Shown piece after piece: positions 50,215-60,135 of a stretch of 64,000 nucleotides of DNA (positions within the stretch are counted from its first letter, which is position 1; every line of letters begins with the position of its first letter). The notes under the pieces were generated by a model. The model ran no database searches and was not told the DNA's origin. It saw nothing but the letters and a program-made list of their open reading frames with translations. Made by a program: the position numbers and the translations under genes. Source of the stretch: Elstera sp043721315 (lineage in GTDB: Bacteria > Pseudomonadota > Alphaproteobacteria > Elsterales > Elsteraceae); NCBI GenBank assembly GCA_043721315.1, contig JAYSQZ010000034.1, positions 1 through 64,000 on the forward strand, read 5' to 3'.

Positions 50215-50313
50215 ACAAACTATGGTGCGCTTCCCTCTCTCTCATTTCTTGAGATTTCCGCCCTTCTCTGATTGAGCAAAGCGCTTCTGGCGCGTCTCAC
50301 ACGAGGCACTGCA

Positions 50314-51906
50314 ATGGCTTTTCCTAAACTCGTCACCGCGCGCGCGGCGGTGGATGCTATTCCGCACGCCGCGATTGTTACAGTCTCCTCCTCCTCCGGT
50401 CTCGGTTGTCCCGATGCGGTTCTGGCGGCTTTGGGGGCACGCTTTCAAGAAACCGGCATTCCTCGCGATCTAACAACCCTGCACCCCATCGCTGCGGGCG
50501 ATATGTGGGGCATCAAGGGCATTGATCATTTGGCGCAAGAGGGGCTTTTGGGCCGCATTATTGCCGGCTCCTACCCGTCCGGCCCTTCTAGCGCCACGCC
50601 GCCCTTGATTTGGCAGATGGTGACGGAGAACCGGATTCCGGCTTATAATGTTCCCTCGGGCATTCTCTTCGATATGCACCGCGATGCGGCAGCCAAGCGG
50701 CCTGGGGTTTTGACCAAGGTCGGTCTCGATACCTTTGTCGATCCCGATCAGCACGGCTGTGCCATGAACGCTAAGGCAGCGGCGACGCCTATCGTCTCGA
50801 AAGTCGAGTTTGCCGGCGATACGTGGCTGTTTTTTCCGGCCATCGCCCCGAACGTCGCCATCATTCGCGCGACAACGGCGGACGAGCGCGGCAATCTCTC
50901 GTTCGAGCATGAGGGCGGCTATCTCGGCCCGCTCGATCAAGCGCTCGCAGTTCGCAACAACGGCGGTATCGTCATCGCGCAGGTTAAGCGGCTGGCCCAA
51001 AGCGGCACGTTGAAGCCCCATAATGTGATGGTGCCGGGTATTCTGGTCGATTACATCGTGGTCGCGCCTGAGCAGATGCAAACGACGCAAACAGTGTACG
51101 ATCCGGCGATTTCCGGGGAAATTTTCCGGCCTCTCGATAGTTTCGAGATTCCTGAGTTCGGCGTTCAGAAGGTTATTGCACGCCGGGTAGCGCAAGAGTT
51201 GCGGCGCGGCGACGCCGTGAATATCGGCTTCGGTATTTCGGCCAATGTGCCGCGCATTCTGCTGGAAGAGGGCCGCCACGGCGATGTGACCTGGGTGATC
51301 GAACAAGGGGCCGTCGGCGGTATTCCGCTGCTCGATTTCCAGTTCGGTTGCGCTGCAAATGCCGAAGCGATTGTACCTTCGCCGTATCAATTCACCTATT
51401 TCCAGGGCGGCGGCTTCGATGCCTCGTTACTGTCCTTTCTGCAAATCGATCAAGACGGGTGCGTGAACGTCTCGAAGCTCGGCGTGCGCCCGCACGTTAC
51501 GGCAGGGGCGGGCGGGTTCGTCGATATTACGGCCCAGGCGAAGAAGATCATCTTCTCCGGCTTTTTCTCGGCGGGGGCCGATCTTGCTATCGAGAACGGC
51601 GCGCTGGTCATTCGGCGAGAGGGCAAGATTAAGAAGCTCGTGCGGGCGGTGGAGCATGTGACGTTCTCTGGACGGAGAGCCGTCGCCCAAGGCCAAGACA
51701 TTACCTATGTCACCGAACGCTGCGTGCTGCGCCTGACCCCCGAGGGGCTGGTCGTTACCGAGATTGCACCGGGCGTTGATCTCGACCGCGATATTCTGGC
51801 GCAGTCGGAGTTTCCTCTGTTGGTGCCGACACCGCCGAGGCTGATGGATGCGGCGCTGTTTCACCCGAATGCGGGCGCTTTGCGCCTGCGGGAGGCGGCG
51901 GAATGA
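50314..51906 (+). CDS. Acyl-CoA:acetate/3-ketoacid CoA-transferase, single chain
   Basis: The 530-aa protein is a family I CoA-transferase in which both subunits are fused, as in YdiF/propionate CoA-transferase. The N-terminal half has the oxyanion region with GSYPSGPS and GIDHLAQEGLLGRIIAG. In the C-terminal half the catalytic Glu lies in WVIEQGAVGGIP, which in the family attacks the CoA thioester. The ATG at 50314 has GAGG 9 nt upstream; the longer frame is unlikely. It overlaps the enoyl-CoA hydratase gene by 4 bp, so its product acid is probably processed as a CoA ester by that enzyme. Confidence 0.92.
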   Translation: MAFPKLVTARAAVDAIPHAAIVTVSSSSGLGCPDAVLAALGARFQETGIPRDLTTLHPIAAGDMWGIKGIDHLAQEGLLGRIIAGSYPSGPSSATPPLIWQMVTENRIPAYNVPSGILFDMHRDAAAKRPGVLTKVGLDTFVDPDQHGCAMNAKAAATPIVSKVEFAGDTWLFFPAIAPNVAIIRATTADERGNLSFEHEGGYLGPLDQALAVRNNGGIVIAQVKRLAQSGTLKPHNVMVPGILVDYIVVAPEQMQTTQTVYDPAISGEIFRPLDSFEIPEFGVQKVIARRVAQELRRGDAVNIGFGISANVPRILLEEGRHGDVTWVIEQGAVGGIPLLDFQFGCAANAEAIVPSPYQFTYFQGGGFDASLLSFLQIDQDGCVNVSKLGVRPHVTAGAGGFVDITAQAKKIIFSGFFSAGADLAIENGALVIRREGKIKKLVRAVEHVTFSGRRAVAQGQDITYVTERCVLRLTPEGLVVTEIAPGVDLDRDILAQSEFPLLVPTPPRLMDAALFHPNAGALRLREAAE

Positions 51907-52688
51907 CGGCCCTGTTCACCGATGACGTGCGCCTGAGCTTCGAGGGGTCGCTGGCGATTGTAACCCTGGCCCGCCCGGCGAAATTCAATGCGCTCACGGC
52001 GGCGATGATCCGCGCGCTCGATGAGGCTGCCGACGCAATCGAAAGCGCTGCCGATTGCCGCTGCGTGCTGCTGACGGGCGAGGGCCGGGGCTTTTGCGCC
52101 GGGGGGGATATTGCCGATTGGGGCGGTCTTGCACCGCTGGATATGTGGCGCGCCTGGGTGCGAACAGGGCACCGGGTGTTTGATAGATGGACCCGCCTGC
52201 GCGTTCCCGTGATTGCCGCGCTCAATGGTCATGCTTTGGGCGGCGGGCTTGAGCTGGCGGCGGTTGCCGATTTCCGCTTGGCAGAGCCGCACGCGAAGTT
52301 CGGGCTGCCTGAAACCGGCATCGGCATGGTGCCGGGATGGTCGGGCACGCAGCGACTTGTCCAGCGCTTCGGTGCGCCCTTGATCCGCAAGCTCTGCTTT
52401 ACCGGCGTCCTTCTCACGGCGCCTGAGGCGCTGGCGGCGGGCTTGATCGACGAGGTGGTGCCGGAGGGTATGGTTCTGGAGCGCGCCCGTGCGCTGGCGG
52501 CACAAATTAGTCAGCGCGCACCCGTCGCGGTCTCCCTCGCGAAAGACCTCATCAATGCTGCCGAAGGCGAGGGCGAAGCCTCGGTCTTCGAGAGTATCGC
52601 CGGTGCCCTGGTTGCCTATACCGACGATTGCCGCGAAGGCGTCGCCAGTTTTCAAGAAAAGCGCGCCCCGCGCTTCACCAATCGCTGA
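51903..52688 (+). CDS. Enoyl-CoA hydratase/isomerase family protein
   Basis: The 261-aa protein is a crotonase. The oxyanion-hole strands are in CVLLTGEGRGFCAGGDIADWGG (about residues 50-70) and in ALNGHALGGGLELAAVADFRLAEPHAKFGLPE (about 100-131). Glu residues at the usual acid-base positions (GGLELA and FGLPETGIG) are retained, supporting hydratase activity. The substrate is unknown. Its ATG overlaps the CoA-transferase stop, and the aldehyde dehydrogenase starts 7 bp after its stop. Confidence 0.92.
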   Translation: MTALFTDDVRLSFEGSLAIVTLARPAKFNALTAAMIRALDEAADAIESAADCRCVLLTGEGRGFCAGGDIADWGGLAPLDMWRAWVRTGHRVFDRWTRLRVPVIAALNGHALGGGLELAAVADFRLAEPHAKFGLPETGIGMVPGWSGTQRLVQRFGAPLIRKLCFTGVLLTAPEALAAGLIDEVVPEGMVLERARALAAQISQRAPVAVSLAKDLINAAEGEGEASVFESIAGALVAYTDDCREGVASFQEKRAPRFTNR

Positions 52689-52695
52689 GAGACCC

Positions 52696-54237
52696 ATGAC
52701 CGAACCCACCCCCTCCCTCCTCCTTGCGCCCGAAGGCGCGCTTGCCGCAGCCTTGGCGCGGGTTCCGGCAACCCCGGCCCTGCTGGTGGCGGGGCGTTTC
52801 GTGACCGAAACCGGGCTTCCCCGGCTAACGCGCCATAGCCCCGCGCATGGGGTGACGGTGGCCACCTATCCGCAGGCCGACCGCGCCTTAGTAGAAGAGG
52901 CGATTGTGGCGGCGCGGTCAGCCTTCGATACAGGCCCCTGGCCCAAGATGACCGGAGCGGAGCGCGCGCGCCTATTGCACCGGGTGGCCGATTTGATTGA
53001 CCGTGACGCCGAGATTCTGGCAACGCTGGATTGCCTTGAAGTCGGCAAACCGCTGACGCAAGCGCGCGCCGAAATTGCGGGGGCCGCCGATATTTGGCGC
53101 TATGCCGCTGGCCTCGCCCGCGATCTGCACGGCGAAAGTTATGCGACGCTGGGGCCGAATAAGCTGGGTGTGGTGTTGCGCGACCCCATCGGCGTGGTCA
53201 CGATGATTACGCCGTGGAATTTTCCGCTGCTCATCGTCAGCCAAAAGCTGCCGTTCGCCTTGGCGGCAGGGTGTACGGCGCTGGTGAAACCGAGCGAGGT
53301 TACGCCGGGATCGACCCTGCATCTAGGCCGTTTGCTGGTGGAAGCGGGTTTACCTGCGGGGGTTGCGAATATTCTAGTTGGCACGGGGCCGGAGGTGGGC
53401 GCACCCTTAGCGGAAGATGCGCGCGTCGATATGATCTCTTTCACGGGATCGACTAAGGTTGGTCAGCACCTGATGGCAGTCGCGGCCCGCGACCTGAAAA
53501 AGGTATCAATGGAGTTGGGCGGCAAGAACCCGCAAATTCTGTTCCCCGATGGCGACCGCGTGGCGGCGTTGGATGCGATTTTGTTCGGTGGCTTCTTCAA
53601 TGCCGGGGAATGCTGCAATGCCGGTAGCCGCTTGATTGTGCATCAGTCGATTGCCGGGGAGGTTTTGGCAGAGCTTGCGGCGCGGGCGGCAACGCTTCCG
53701 GTCGGTGATCCGTTGCACCCGGAAACCCGCGTCGGCGCGATCATTACCGCTGATCATTTGAGCAAGATCGCGGCGGCAGTCAGCGAGGCGCAACGTGGCG
53801 GCGCGCGCGTTCTGATTGGCGGTGCTCCGCTTGTGGCAGCGCCGGGTCAGTTCTACTTCGCGCCGACGCTGCTGGCCGATGTACGGCCCGATATGGCGGC
53901 AGCCCAAGAAGAAATCTTCGGCCCGGTGCTCTCTGTGCTGACGTTCGAGACGGCGGCTGAGGCGATTGCGCTCGCCAATAGCACCGCCTACGGGCTGTCA
54001 GCAGGCGTCTGGAGCCGGGATTTCGATACCTGCCTTACCGTGGGTCGAGGGGTTCGGGCAGGCACGGTCTGGATGAATACCTTTATGGACGGGGCGGCGG
54101 AACTGCCGTTTGGCGGGTATCGCGCCTCGGGTCTTGGGCGCGAATTGGGACGCCGCGCCGTCGAAGACTATACCGAAGAAAAAACGCTGCATCTACACAA
54201 CGGTCCCAGGACCGGCTGGTGGATGCCGCGCGCCTAA
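52696..54237 (+). CDS. NAD(P)+-dependent aldehyde dehydrogenase
   Basis: The 513-aa protein has the full aldehyde dehydrogenase signature. The coenzyme-binding PWNFPLL and KPSEVTPG (catalytic-site Lys) come first, then the Glu motif MELGGKNPQ near residue 277 and the nucleophilic Cys in NAGECCNAGSRL near residue 308. Such enzymes oxidise aldehydes to acids. In this cluster it could process the aldehyde made by one of the GMC oxidoreductases downstream. The start at 52696 avoids an overlap with the hydratase that a longer frame would need. Confidence 0.93.
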   Translation: MTEPTPSLLLAPEGALAAALARVPATPALLVAGRFVTETGLPRLTRHSPAHGVTVATYPQADRALVEEAIVAARSAFDTGPWPKMTGAERARLLHRVADLIDRDAEILATLDCLEVGKPLTQARAEIAGAADIWRYAAGLARDLHGESYATLGPNKLGVVLRDPIGVVTMITPWNFPLLIVSQKLPFALAAGCTALVKPSEVTPGSTLHLGRLLVEAGLPAGVANILVGTGPEVGAPLAEDARVDMISFTGSTKVGQHLMAVAARDLKKVSMELGGKNPQILFPDGDRVAALDAILFGGFFNAGECCNAGSRLIVHQSIAGEVLAELAARAATLPVGDPLHPETRVGAIITADHLSKIAAAVSEAQRGGARVLIGGAPLVAAPGQFYFAPTLLADVRPDMAAAQEEIFGPVLSVLTFETAAEAIALANSTAYGLSAGVWSRDFDTCLTVGRGVRAGTVWMNTFMDGAAELPFGGYRASGLGRELGRRAVEDYTEEKTLHLHNGPRTGWWMPRA

Positions 54238-54306
54238 AGAGCTGGGGAGCAACCCCGGCCCGTTTTAGTCAACCGGCCAAAAAAAGGCCACATCGGAGGA
54301 AATAGT

Positions 54307-55569
54307 ATGACGATGATCTCTTTGCGTTCACTCGCCGGCCTTATGCTGGGGACAGCGCTGACCGTTAGCGGTGCGGCTCAAGCACAGGTGAAAGAAGTCG
54401 AAATGGTCCATTGGTGGACTTCCGGCGGGGAAGCCGCTGCCTTGAATGTGCTGAAGGATGATCTTCAGAAAAAAGGCTATGGCTGGAAAGATAACCCCAT
54501 CGCGGGCGGCGGCGGTGCGCCGGCAATGACCGTACTGCGCGCGCGCTTAACCTCGGGTAATATCCCAACCGCAGTGCAAATGCTCGGTTTCGATATTCAG
54601 GAATGGGCAGAATTTGGTGTGCTCGGCAACCTGAATGCCGTCGCTGCAAAAGAAGGTTGGGATAAGGTTGTTCCGCAGGCGCTTCAGCGCTTCTCCAAGT
54701 ATAACGGCCAATGGGTTTCGGCTCCGGTCAATGTTCACTCGACTAACTGGGTGTGGATGAACAAAGCCCAACTCGACAAGCTCGGCGGCAAAGCGCCGAC
54801 CACTTGGGACGAGTTGATCGTTCTGCTGGATAAGGCAAAAGCCGCAGGCATCATCCCCATCGCCCACGGCGGCCAGTTGTGGCAAGACGCAACCTTGTTC
54901 GACTCGGTTATTCTCACGACCGGCGGCGGCGATTTTTATAAGAAGGCGATGGTCGATCTCGACCCCGCCGCCCTTGCCTCGCCGACGATGAAAACCGTGT
55001 TCGAGCGCATGTCGATCCTGCGGTCCTATGTGGATAATAACTTCTCTGGGCGCGACTGGAACTTAGCCTCGTCTATGGTCATCAAGGGTGAAGCCCTGAT
55101 GCAGATAATGGGCGATTGGGCCAAGGGCGAATTCGTGAATGCCGGCAAAAAGCCCGATCAGGATTTCATCTGCGCTCGCTTCCCCGGAACTCAGGGACAC
55201 GTGACGTTTAATAGCGACCAGTTCGCCATGTTCAAAGTTGGTGCCAATCGTGAAGAAGCCCAGGCTGTGTTGGCCTCGGCAACGATGAACCCCGCGTTTC
55301 AATCGGCCTTCAACGTCGTAAAAGGCTCCGCCCCGGCGCGCACCGACGTGTCCGATGCGGCGTTCGATGCGTGCGGGAAAAAGGCGATTGCCGACCTGAA
55401 GGAAGCCAACGAAAAGGGCACCCTCTACGGCTCTATGGCCCACGGTCACGCCAACAAGGCCTCCGTGAAGTCGGCCATGTACGACGTCATTACCAGCCAC
55501 TTCAATCGGCAGATCTCGACGGAACAGGCCCTGGTGCAGTTCCCGAAGGCCGTTGCGGCAGCTAAATAA
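54307..55569 (+). CDS. Carbohydrate ABC transporter substrate-binding protein
   Basis: The 420-aa protein has a Sec signal peptide (about residues 1-26, ending AAQAQ) and a family-1 (sugar/UgpB-MalE-like) binding domain opening VEMVHWWTSGGEAAAL. It is the first gene of an ABC importer operon with two permeases and an ATPase downstream. GGAGGAA before the ATG is a strong ribosome binding site. It captures the solute in the periplasm; relatives bind glucose, mannose, oligosaccharides or glycerol-3-phosphate, and specificity cannot be assigned here. A terminator-like hairpin follows the gene, often seen where the binding protein must be made in excess. Confidence 0.93.
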   Translation: MTMISLRSLAGLMLGTALTVSGAAQAQVKEVEMVHWWTSGGEAAALNVLKDDLQKKGYGWKDNPIAGGGGAPAMTVLRARLTSGNIPTAVQMLGFDIQEWAEFGVLGNLNAVAAKEGWDKVVPQALQRFSKYNGQWVSAPVNVHSTNWVWMNKAQLDKLGGKAPTTWDELIVLLDKAKAAGIIPIAHGGQLWQDATLFDSVILTTGGGDFYKKAMVDLDPAALASPTMKTVFERMSILRSYVDNNFSGRDWNLASSMVIKGEALMQIMGDWAKGEFVNAGKKPDQDFICARFPGTQGHVTFNSDQFAMFKVGANREEAQAVLASATMNPAFQSAFNVVKGSAPARTDVSDAAFDACGKKAIADLKEANEKGTLYGSMAHGHANKASVKSAMYDVITSHFNRQISTEQALVQFPKAVAAAK

Positions 55570-55608
55570 CTTTTGACTGACGATAGATAGCTTCCTCCCC
55601 CAACTTGA

Positions 55609-55652
55609 GGGGCGGAGACTAGGCAATGCCTGGTATTCCGCCCCGTCTTTTC
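55609..55652 (+). terminator. Attenuating hairpin after the binding-protein gene
   Basis: GGGGCGGA ... TTCCGCCCC (55609-55644) with an inner stem (AGGCA/TGCCT) is followed by GTCTTTTC. It lies between the binding-protein and permease genes and probably lowers downstream expression or protects the upstream mRNA. Confidence 0.65.
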
Positions 55653-55703
55653 TAAGGGCAGGGCGCTCACTTTAGTCGCATCGAACCTGAAAGGTGGATG
55701 GCG

Positions 55704-56621
55704 ATGGCGCAATCTCCAAAACTTGCCCTGGCCCGGCCAGGGCCACACTGGCGAGACCGATTGCAGGAAATTCTGCCGCGTGTCGTTCTCGCGCCCTCCT
55801 TTGCGGTGATTCTGGTCTTTGTTTACGGTTTTATTCTGTGGACGATTTACCTGTCGTTCACCAACTCCCGGCTGATGCCGGTGTACGAATTCATTGGGTT
55901 CGACGCGCATATTCGGCTCTGGAACCAGCAGAATTGGTACGTTGCCCTAGAGAATCTCGCCATCTTCGGCGGGCTTTATATTGTCGTGTGCATGGGCCTG
56001 GGCTTGATCCTCGCCATTTTGCTGGACCAAAAAATCCGAGGCGAAGGCGTCTTGCGCCCGATTTACCTCTACCCGATGGCCCTATCGTTCATCGTGACAG
56101 GCACGGCCTGGAAATGGTTCCTGAACCCCGGCTTGGGGCTTGATCGCACAATGCACGCTTGGGGCTTCACTGGGTTCAGCTTCGACTGGTTGGTGAACCC
56201 GGATAAGGCGATTTACACGGTTGTTATTGCTGGGGTGTGGCAGGCTGCGGGTTTTTGCATGGCTATGTTCTTGGCAGGATTGCGGGGCATTGACGGCGAA
56301 ATTCTGAAAGCCGCGCAGATGGATGGGGCGTCGCCCTATGCCATTTACCGCCGCATCGTTATTCCGTTGCTGCGTCCCGCGTTTCTGTCGGCGGTTATCG
56401 TGTTATCGCACATGGCGATTAAATCTTACGATTTGGTCATTGCGCTCACAGGCGGCGGGCCGGGCAATGCCACTGAATTGCCCTCGACCTTCATGTATTC
56501 CTACACGTTCACTCGAAACCAGATGGCAGTCGGGTCGGCCAGCGCCGTTATCATGCTGATGACCGTTGCCGCCGTGATGATCCCCTACATCTACTCCGAA
56601 CTACGGGAGCGCGGACGATGA
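55704..56621 (+). CDS. Sugar ABC transporter permease (MalF/UgpA-like)
   Basis: The protein is about 305 aa with six TM helices and the permease EAA loop near residue 200 (EILKAAQMDGASPYAIYRRIVIPLLRP), where the ATPase docks. ATG at 55704 fits the AAGG site better than the ATG at 55698. The 3' end overlaps the second permease by 4 bp. Together with that gene it forms the transmembrane pore of the importer. Confidence 0.94.
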   Translation: MAQSPKLALARPGPHWRDRLQEILPRVVLAPSFAVILVFVYGFILWTIYLSFTNSRLMPVYEFIGFDAHIRLWNQQNWYVALENLAIFGGLYIVVCMGLGLILAILLDQKIRGEGVLRPIYLYPMALSFIVTGTAWKWFLNPGLGLDRTMHAWGFTGFSFDWLVNPDKAIYTVVIAGVWQAAGFCMAMFLAGLRGIDGEILKAAQMDGASPYAIYRRIVIPLLRPAFLSAVIVLSHMAIKSYDLVIALTGGGPGNATELPSTFMYSYTFTRNQMAVGSASAVIMLMTVAAVMIPYIYSELRERGR

Positions 56622-57502
56622 GCGGCGCAGTAATGCAGAGCGGCCCGCTTGGCCGCCGCTGGGTAAACCGCGTTGTAATCTACGGGTTGCTCGGGATCTT
56701 CGCGCTCTACTTCTTGCTGCCGCTGTTCGTAATGCTGGTGACATCGTTCAAAACTTTGGACGAAATCCGCGACGGCACAATGCTAGCCTTGCCGCGCAAT
56801 CCCACAATCGAGCCGTGGTTGGCGGCGTGGGGAACCGCCTGCGTTGGCCTTAGTTGCACAGGTATCAAGGGCTTCTTCTGGAATTCCATTCAGATGGTCG
56901 TGCCTGCCGTCGCAATTTCAACGCTGCTAGGGGCCTTGAACGGGTATGTGCTCACTAAATGGCGCTTTCCTGGTCACAAGCTAGTGTTTGGGATGATGCT
57001 GTTCGCCTGTTTCATTCCCTTCCAGGCGGTTTTGATCCCGATGGCCCGCATTCTGGGGATGATGGGGATTGCCAATCACGTTGTCGGCTTAATTTTGGTT
57101 CACGTTGTCTATGGTCTCGGATTTACCACACTGTTTTTCCGAAACTATTACGAGGCGTTTCCGACTGAGTTGATCCGAGCAGCGCAGATGGATGGGGCTG
57201 GTTTCTTTCAGATTTTCCGGCGAATACTGATACCATCTTCCGGGCCAATCATCGTCGTTACGGTCATCTTTCAGTTTACGAACATCTGGAACGACTTCAT
57301 CTTCGGCGCGTCATTTGCGTCGGGCGAAGCGGTGCCGATGACCGTGGCCCTGAATAATCTCGTCAATACTTCAACTGGCGTTCGCGAATACAACGTGCAT
57401 ATGGCTGCGGCCATGATGGCGGCACTGCCGACCTTGCTCGTGTACGTTCTCGCGGGGCGCTACTTCGTGCGCGGTCTTATGGCCGGCGCCGTCAAAGGAT
57501 AA
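56618..57502 (+). CDS. Sugar ABC transporter permease (MalG/UgpE-like)
   Basis: The 294-aa protein has six TM helices and an EAA loop (ELIRAAQMDGAGFFQIFRRILIPSSGP, near residues 185-210). It is the partner of the permease immediately upstream, with an ATGA overlap that ensures balanced synthesis. A loop containing two Cys (ACVGLSCTGIKG, about residues 74-85) may be disulfide-linked in the periplasm; this is a minor peculiarity. Confidence 0.94.
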   Translation: MSGAVMQSGPLGRRWVNRVVIYGLLGIFALYFLLPLFVMLVTSFKTLDEIRDGTMLALPRNPTIEPWLAAWGTACVGLSCTGIKGFFWNSIQMVVPAVAISTLLGALNGYVLTKWRFPGHKLVFGMMLFACFIPFQAVLIPMARILGMMGIANHVVGLILVHVVYGLGFTTLFFRNYYEAFPTELIRAAQMDGAGFFQIFRRILIPSSGPIIVVTVIFQFTNIWNDFIFGASFASGEAVPMTVALNNLVNTSTGVREYNVHMAAAMMAALPTLLVYVLAGRYFVRGLMAGAVKG

Positions 57503-57507
57503 AGCCC

Positions 57508-58611
57508 ATGGCGTTCCTAGAAATCTCCGGGTTGCGGAAGCGCTACGGCGCGCTCGAAATCCTCAAGGGCATCGACATTACGTTGGAAAAAGGCGGTTTT
57601 CTGGTGCTCGTTGGCCCCTCGGGCTGCGGGAAATCCACCCTGCTCAACACGATTGCCGGTCTTGAAGGCATTACCGACGGCACTATCAGCATCGACGGGC
57701 AGATTGTGAACGATCTGCACCCCTCGAAGCGCGATATTGCCATGGTTTTCCAATCCTACGCGCTCTACCCCACCATGAGCGTTGCGGAAAACATCGCGTT
57801 TGCTTTGGAAATGCAGGGCGTTTCCAAAGTAGAACGACTGGCCGCCGTGCAGAAAGTGGCGAAAGTTCTGCAAATCGAACATTTGCTGAACCGTAAACCG
57901 GGCCAGCTTTCCGGCGGGCAGCGCCAGCGCGTTGCTATGGGCCGGGCGCTGGTACGGGAGCCGCGCGTGTTTTTGTTCGATGAGCCGCTGTCCAACCTCG
58001 ATGCGAAACTGCGGGTGGATATGCGAACCGAAATCAAGCGCCTGCACCAGCGGACGGGCGCAACCGTGGTGTACGTCACCCACGATCAGATCGAAGCGAT
58101 GACGCTGGCGACCAAGATTGCGGTGTTGAAGGATGGCCTGCTTCAGCAAGTTGGCTCGCCTGCCGAAATCTATAACCGTCCAGTCAATCTGTTTGTCGCC
58201 GATTTCATGGGATCGCCCGCGATGAACCTTATGGCGGCGCAGGTAGAGGCCGGGGGGCGGATTAGCCTGGAGCGGCGGGGGGGCGCTGAAGCGATTAGCC
58301 TGCCCCTGCCGAGCAGCCTCGCCACGCCGGTGCATCAAGGCCAGCAGGTTATTTTCGGTATTCGCCCTGAAGCGATCACCGATATTGAAGGGGCCGACCA
58401 CACGGCAAAATGTATCGAGAGAGTTCAGGCACAGGTTGAAGTCGTCGAGCCTGCGGGGGCAGATACTTTTGTGATCAGCCACTTGGGCGGCAAGGAAGTG
58501 ATTGCAAGGATGCGCGCGGATGTGAGCGTCTTGCCGGGCGATCTTGTGCCTTTCGCCTTTAATATGGATAAGGCGCTGCTGTTCGATGCTGGCAGCGGCG
58601 TGCGGCTGTAA
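57508..58611 (+). CDS. Sugar ABC transporter ATP-binding protein (UgpC/MsmK-like)
   Basis: The 367-aa ATPase has Walker A GPSGCGKST (about residues 37-45), the Q loop, signature LSGGQRQRVAMGRA (about 134-147), Walker B VFLFDEPLSN and the switch His in VTHDQIEAM. A C-terminal TOBE-type regulatory domain follows (about 240-365). It powers the importer formed by the preceding permease genes; ATPases of this type are sometimes shared between several sugar transporters. It starts 5 bp after the permease stop. Confidence 0.95.
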   Translation: MAFLEISGLRKRYGALEILKGIDITLEKGGFLVLVGPSGCGKSTLLNTIAGLEGITDGTISIDGQIVNDLHPSKRDIAMVFQSYALYPTMSVAENIAFALEMQGVSKVERLAAVQKVAKVLQIEHLLNRKPGQLSGGQRQRVAMGRALVREPRVFLFDEPLSNLDAKLRVDMRTEIKRLHQRTGATVVYVTHDQIEAMTLATKIAVLKDGLLQQVGSPAEIYNRPVNLFVADFMGSPAMNLMAAQVEAGGRISLERRGGAEAISLPLPSSLATPVHQGQQVIFGIRPEAITDIEGADHTAKCIERVQAQVEVVEPAGADTFVISHLGGKEVIARMRADVSVLPGDLVPFAFNMDKALLFDAGSGVRL

Positions 58612-58613
58612 TC

Positions 58614-60134
58614 ATGGCGCACCCGCTGCCCACAATCGGGGTGCCACCGCTGCCCGCTAGGGCCGATGTTCTGATAATCGGCTCCGGCATGGGCGGGGCA
58701 ACGCTCGCGGCAGGGCTGGCGGGAAGCGGGGCGCAGGTGCTGATGCTGGAGCGGGGGGAGGCGATTCCAGCCTCCGCCCCGGCCCGCGACCCGCGCGCGA
58801 TTTTTCAGCGTGGGCATTTTCGGCCTAAGGAGACTTGGCGCGATGGGGACGGGCGGGCGTTTTCTCCTGGCACCTATTATGTCGTCGGCGGTAACTCCAA
58901 ATTCTATGGGGCGGTCTTGCTGCGGTATCGGCAGGAGGATTTTTCGCCGCGCGCCCATGCCGAAGGGGAGACACCCGGTTGGCCCTTTCCTTATGAAACT
59001 TTAGAGCCTTGGTACGGGCGGGCGGAAACGCTGTTTCGCGTGCGCGGCCCAGAGGGGGAAGACCCGACGGAACCCGTGCATTCTTCCCGCTATCCGCACC
59101 CGCCGATTCCCGATGAGCCTGCGATTGCCGATGTGCGGGCACTGTTACGCGGCGTTGGCCTTACGCCCTTCTCCCTACCGTTGGCGGTGGATATTGAGCG
59201 CTGGCTGGCAGGGGGGCAAACGCCGTGGGATGGGTTTCCCGATACGCGATCCGGCAAGCTCGATGCCGAAACGGCTCCGCTGGCCCAAGCCCTGCGCGAT
59301 CCGGGGTTCCGCTTAATCACCGGCGCGCGGGTGCGCCGCCTGTTGGCCAGCCCCGACGGGCGGCGCGTTACGGCGGTTGAGGTCGAGACATCCGAAGGGC
59401 TTCAGCGCGTTACGGCGGGCGTGATTATTCTGTCGGCGGGCGCGGTCAATTCGGCGGCACTGCTGCTGGCGTCGGGCATTGCCAACAAGTCCGATACGGT
59501 AGGGCGCTATTTTATGAATCACAATTGCTCGGCGATGCTGGCGGTCGATCCGCGCCGCCCGAACCCGTCCGTGTATCAGAAGACGCTTGGCATCAACGAT
59601 TTTTACCTATCGGACGGGCAGGGCGGCCCACCGTTGGGGAATATCCAGTTACTCGGCAAAGTGAGCGGGCCGATTCTAAAAGCCTCGCTGCCGTGGGTGC
59701 CGGAGGGTTTGCTGAGTCTGCTGGCCCGCTATTCGACCGATTGGTACGCGATGAGCGAGGATCTGCCGCGCCCGGATAGCCGCGTTACGTTGGATGGCGA
59801 CAGTATTCGGCTCGATTGGCAGCGCAGCAATATGCGCGCCCACAACGGCCTCGTGCGCGCCTTTCGGGAGCGGTTGCGGGCTGCTGGGTATCCGCTGGTG
59901 CTGACCCGCTTGTTCGATCAGCGCACGCCGTCGCACCAATGTGGCACCACGCGCATGGGGGTCGATCCCGCAACATCCGTTGTTGATCCCTTCTGTCGCA
60001 GTCACGAGGTTTCCAATCTTTTCGTCGTCGATGCCGGGTTTTTGCCTACGTCGGCGGCGGTTAATCCGGCCCTCACGATTGCGGCGCAAGCGCTGCGCGT
60101 GGCCGATCATCTTCGCTCTCAGGGAATTGCTTGA
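58614..60134 (+). CDS. GMC-family oxidoreductase (first)
   Basis: The 506-aa flavoprotein has an N-terminal FAD Rossmann motif (VLIIGSGMGGATLAAGLA, about residues 20-37). The second FAD region is YYVVGGNSKFYGAVLLR, and the C-terminal catalytic region DQRTPSHQCGTTRMGVDP contains the conserved His, followed by the NPALTIAAQALRVADHL ending. It lacks a signal peptide. It is typical of the GMC subgroup that oxidises sugars and polyols (for example glucoside-3-dehydrogenase-like). It starts 2 bp after the ABC ATPase stop and is thus part of the transport operon, which points to an imported alcohol or sugar substrate. Confidence 0.9.
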   Translation: MAHPLPTIGVPPLPARADVLIIGSGMGGATLAAGLAGSGAQVLMLERGEAIPASAPARDPRAIFQRGHFRPKETWRDGDGRAFSPGTYYVVGGNSKFYGAVLLRYRQEDFSPRAHAEGETPGWPFPYETLEPWYGRAETLFRVRGPEGEDPTEPVHSSRYPHPPIPDEPAIADVRALLRGVGLTPFSLPLAVDIERWLAGGQTPWDGFPDTRSGKLDAETAPLAQALRDPGFRLITGARVRRLLASPDGRRVTAVEVETSEGLQRVTAGVIILSAGAVNSAALLLASGIANKSDTVGRYFMNHNCSAMLAVDPRRPNPSVYQKTLGINDFYLSDGQGGPPLGNIQLLGKVSGPILKASLPWVPEGLLSLLARYSTDWYAMSEDLPRPDSRVTLDGDSIRLDWQRSNMRAHNGLVRAFRERLRAAGYPLVLTRLFDQRTPSHQCGTTRMGVDPATSVVDPFCRSHEVSNLFVVDAGFLPTSAAVNPALTIAAQALRVADHLRSQGIA

Positions 60135-60135
60135 T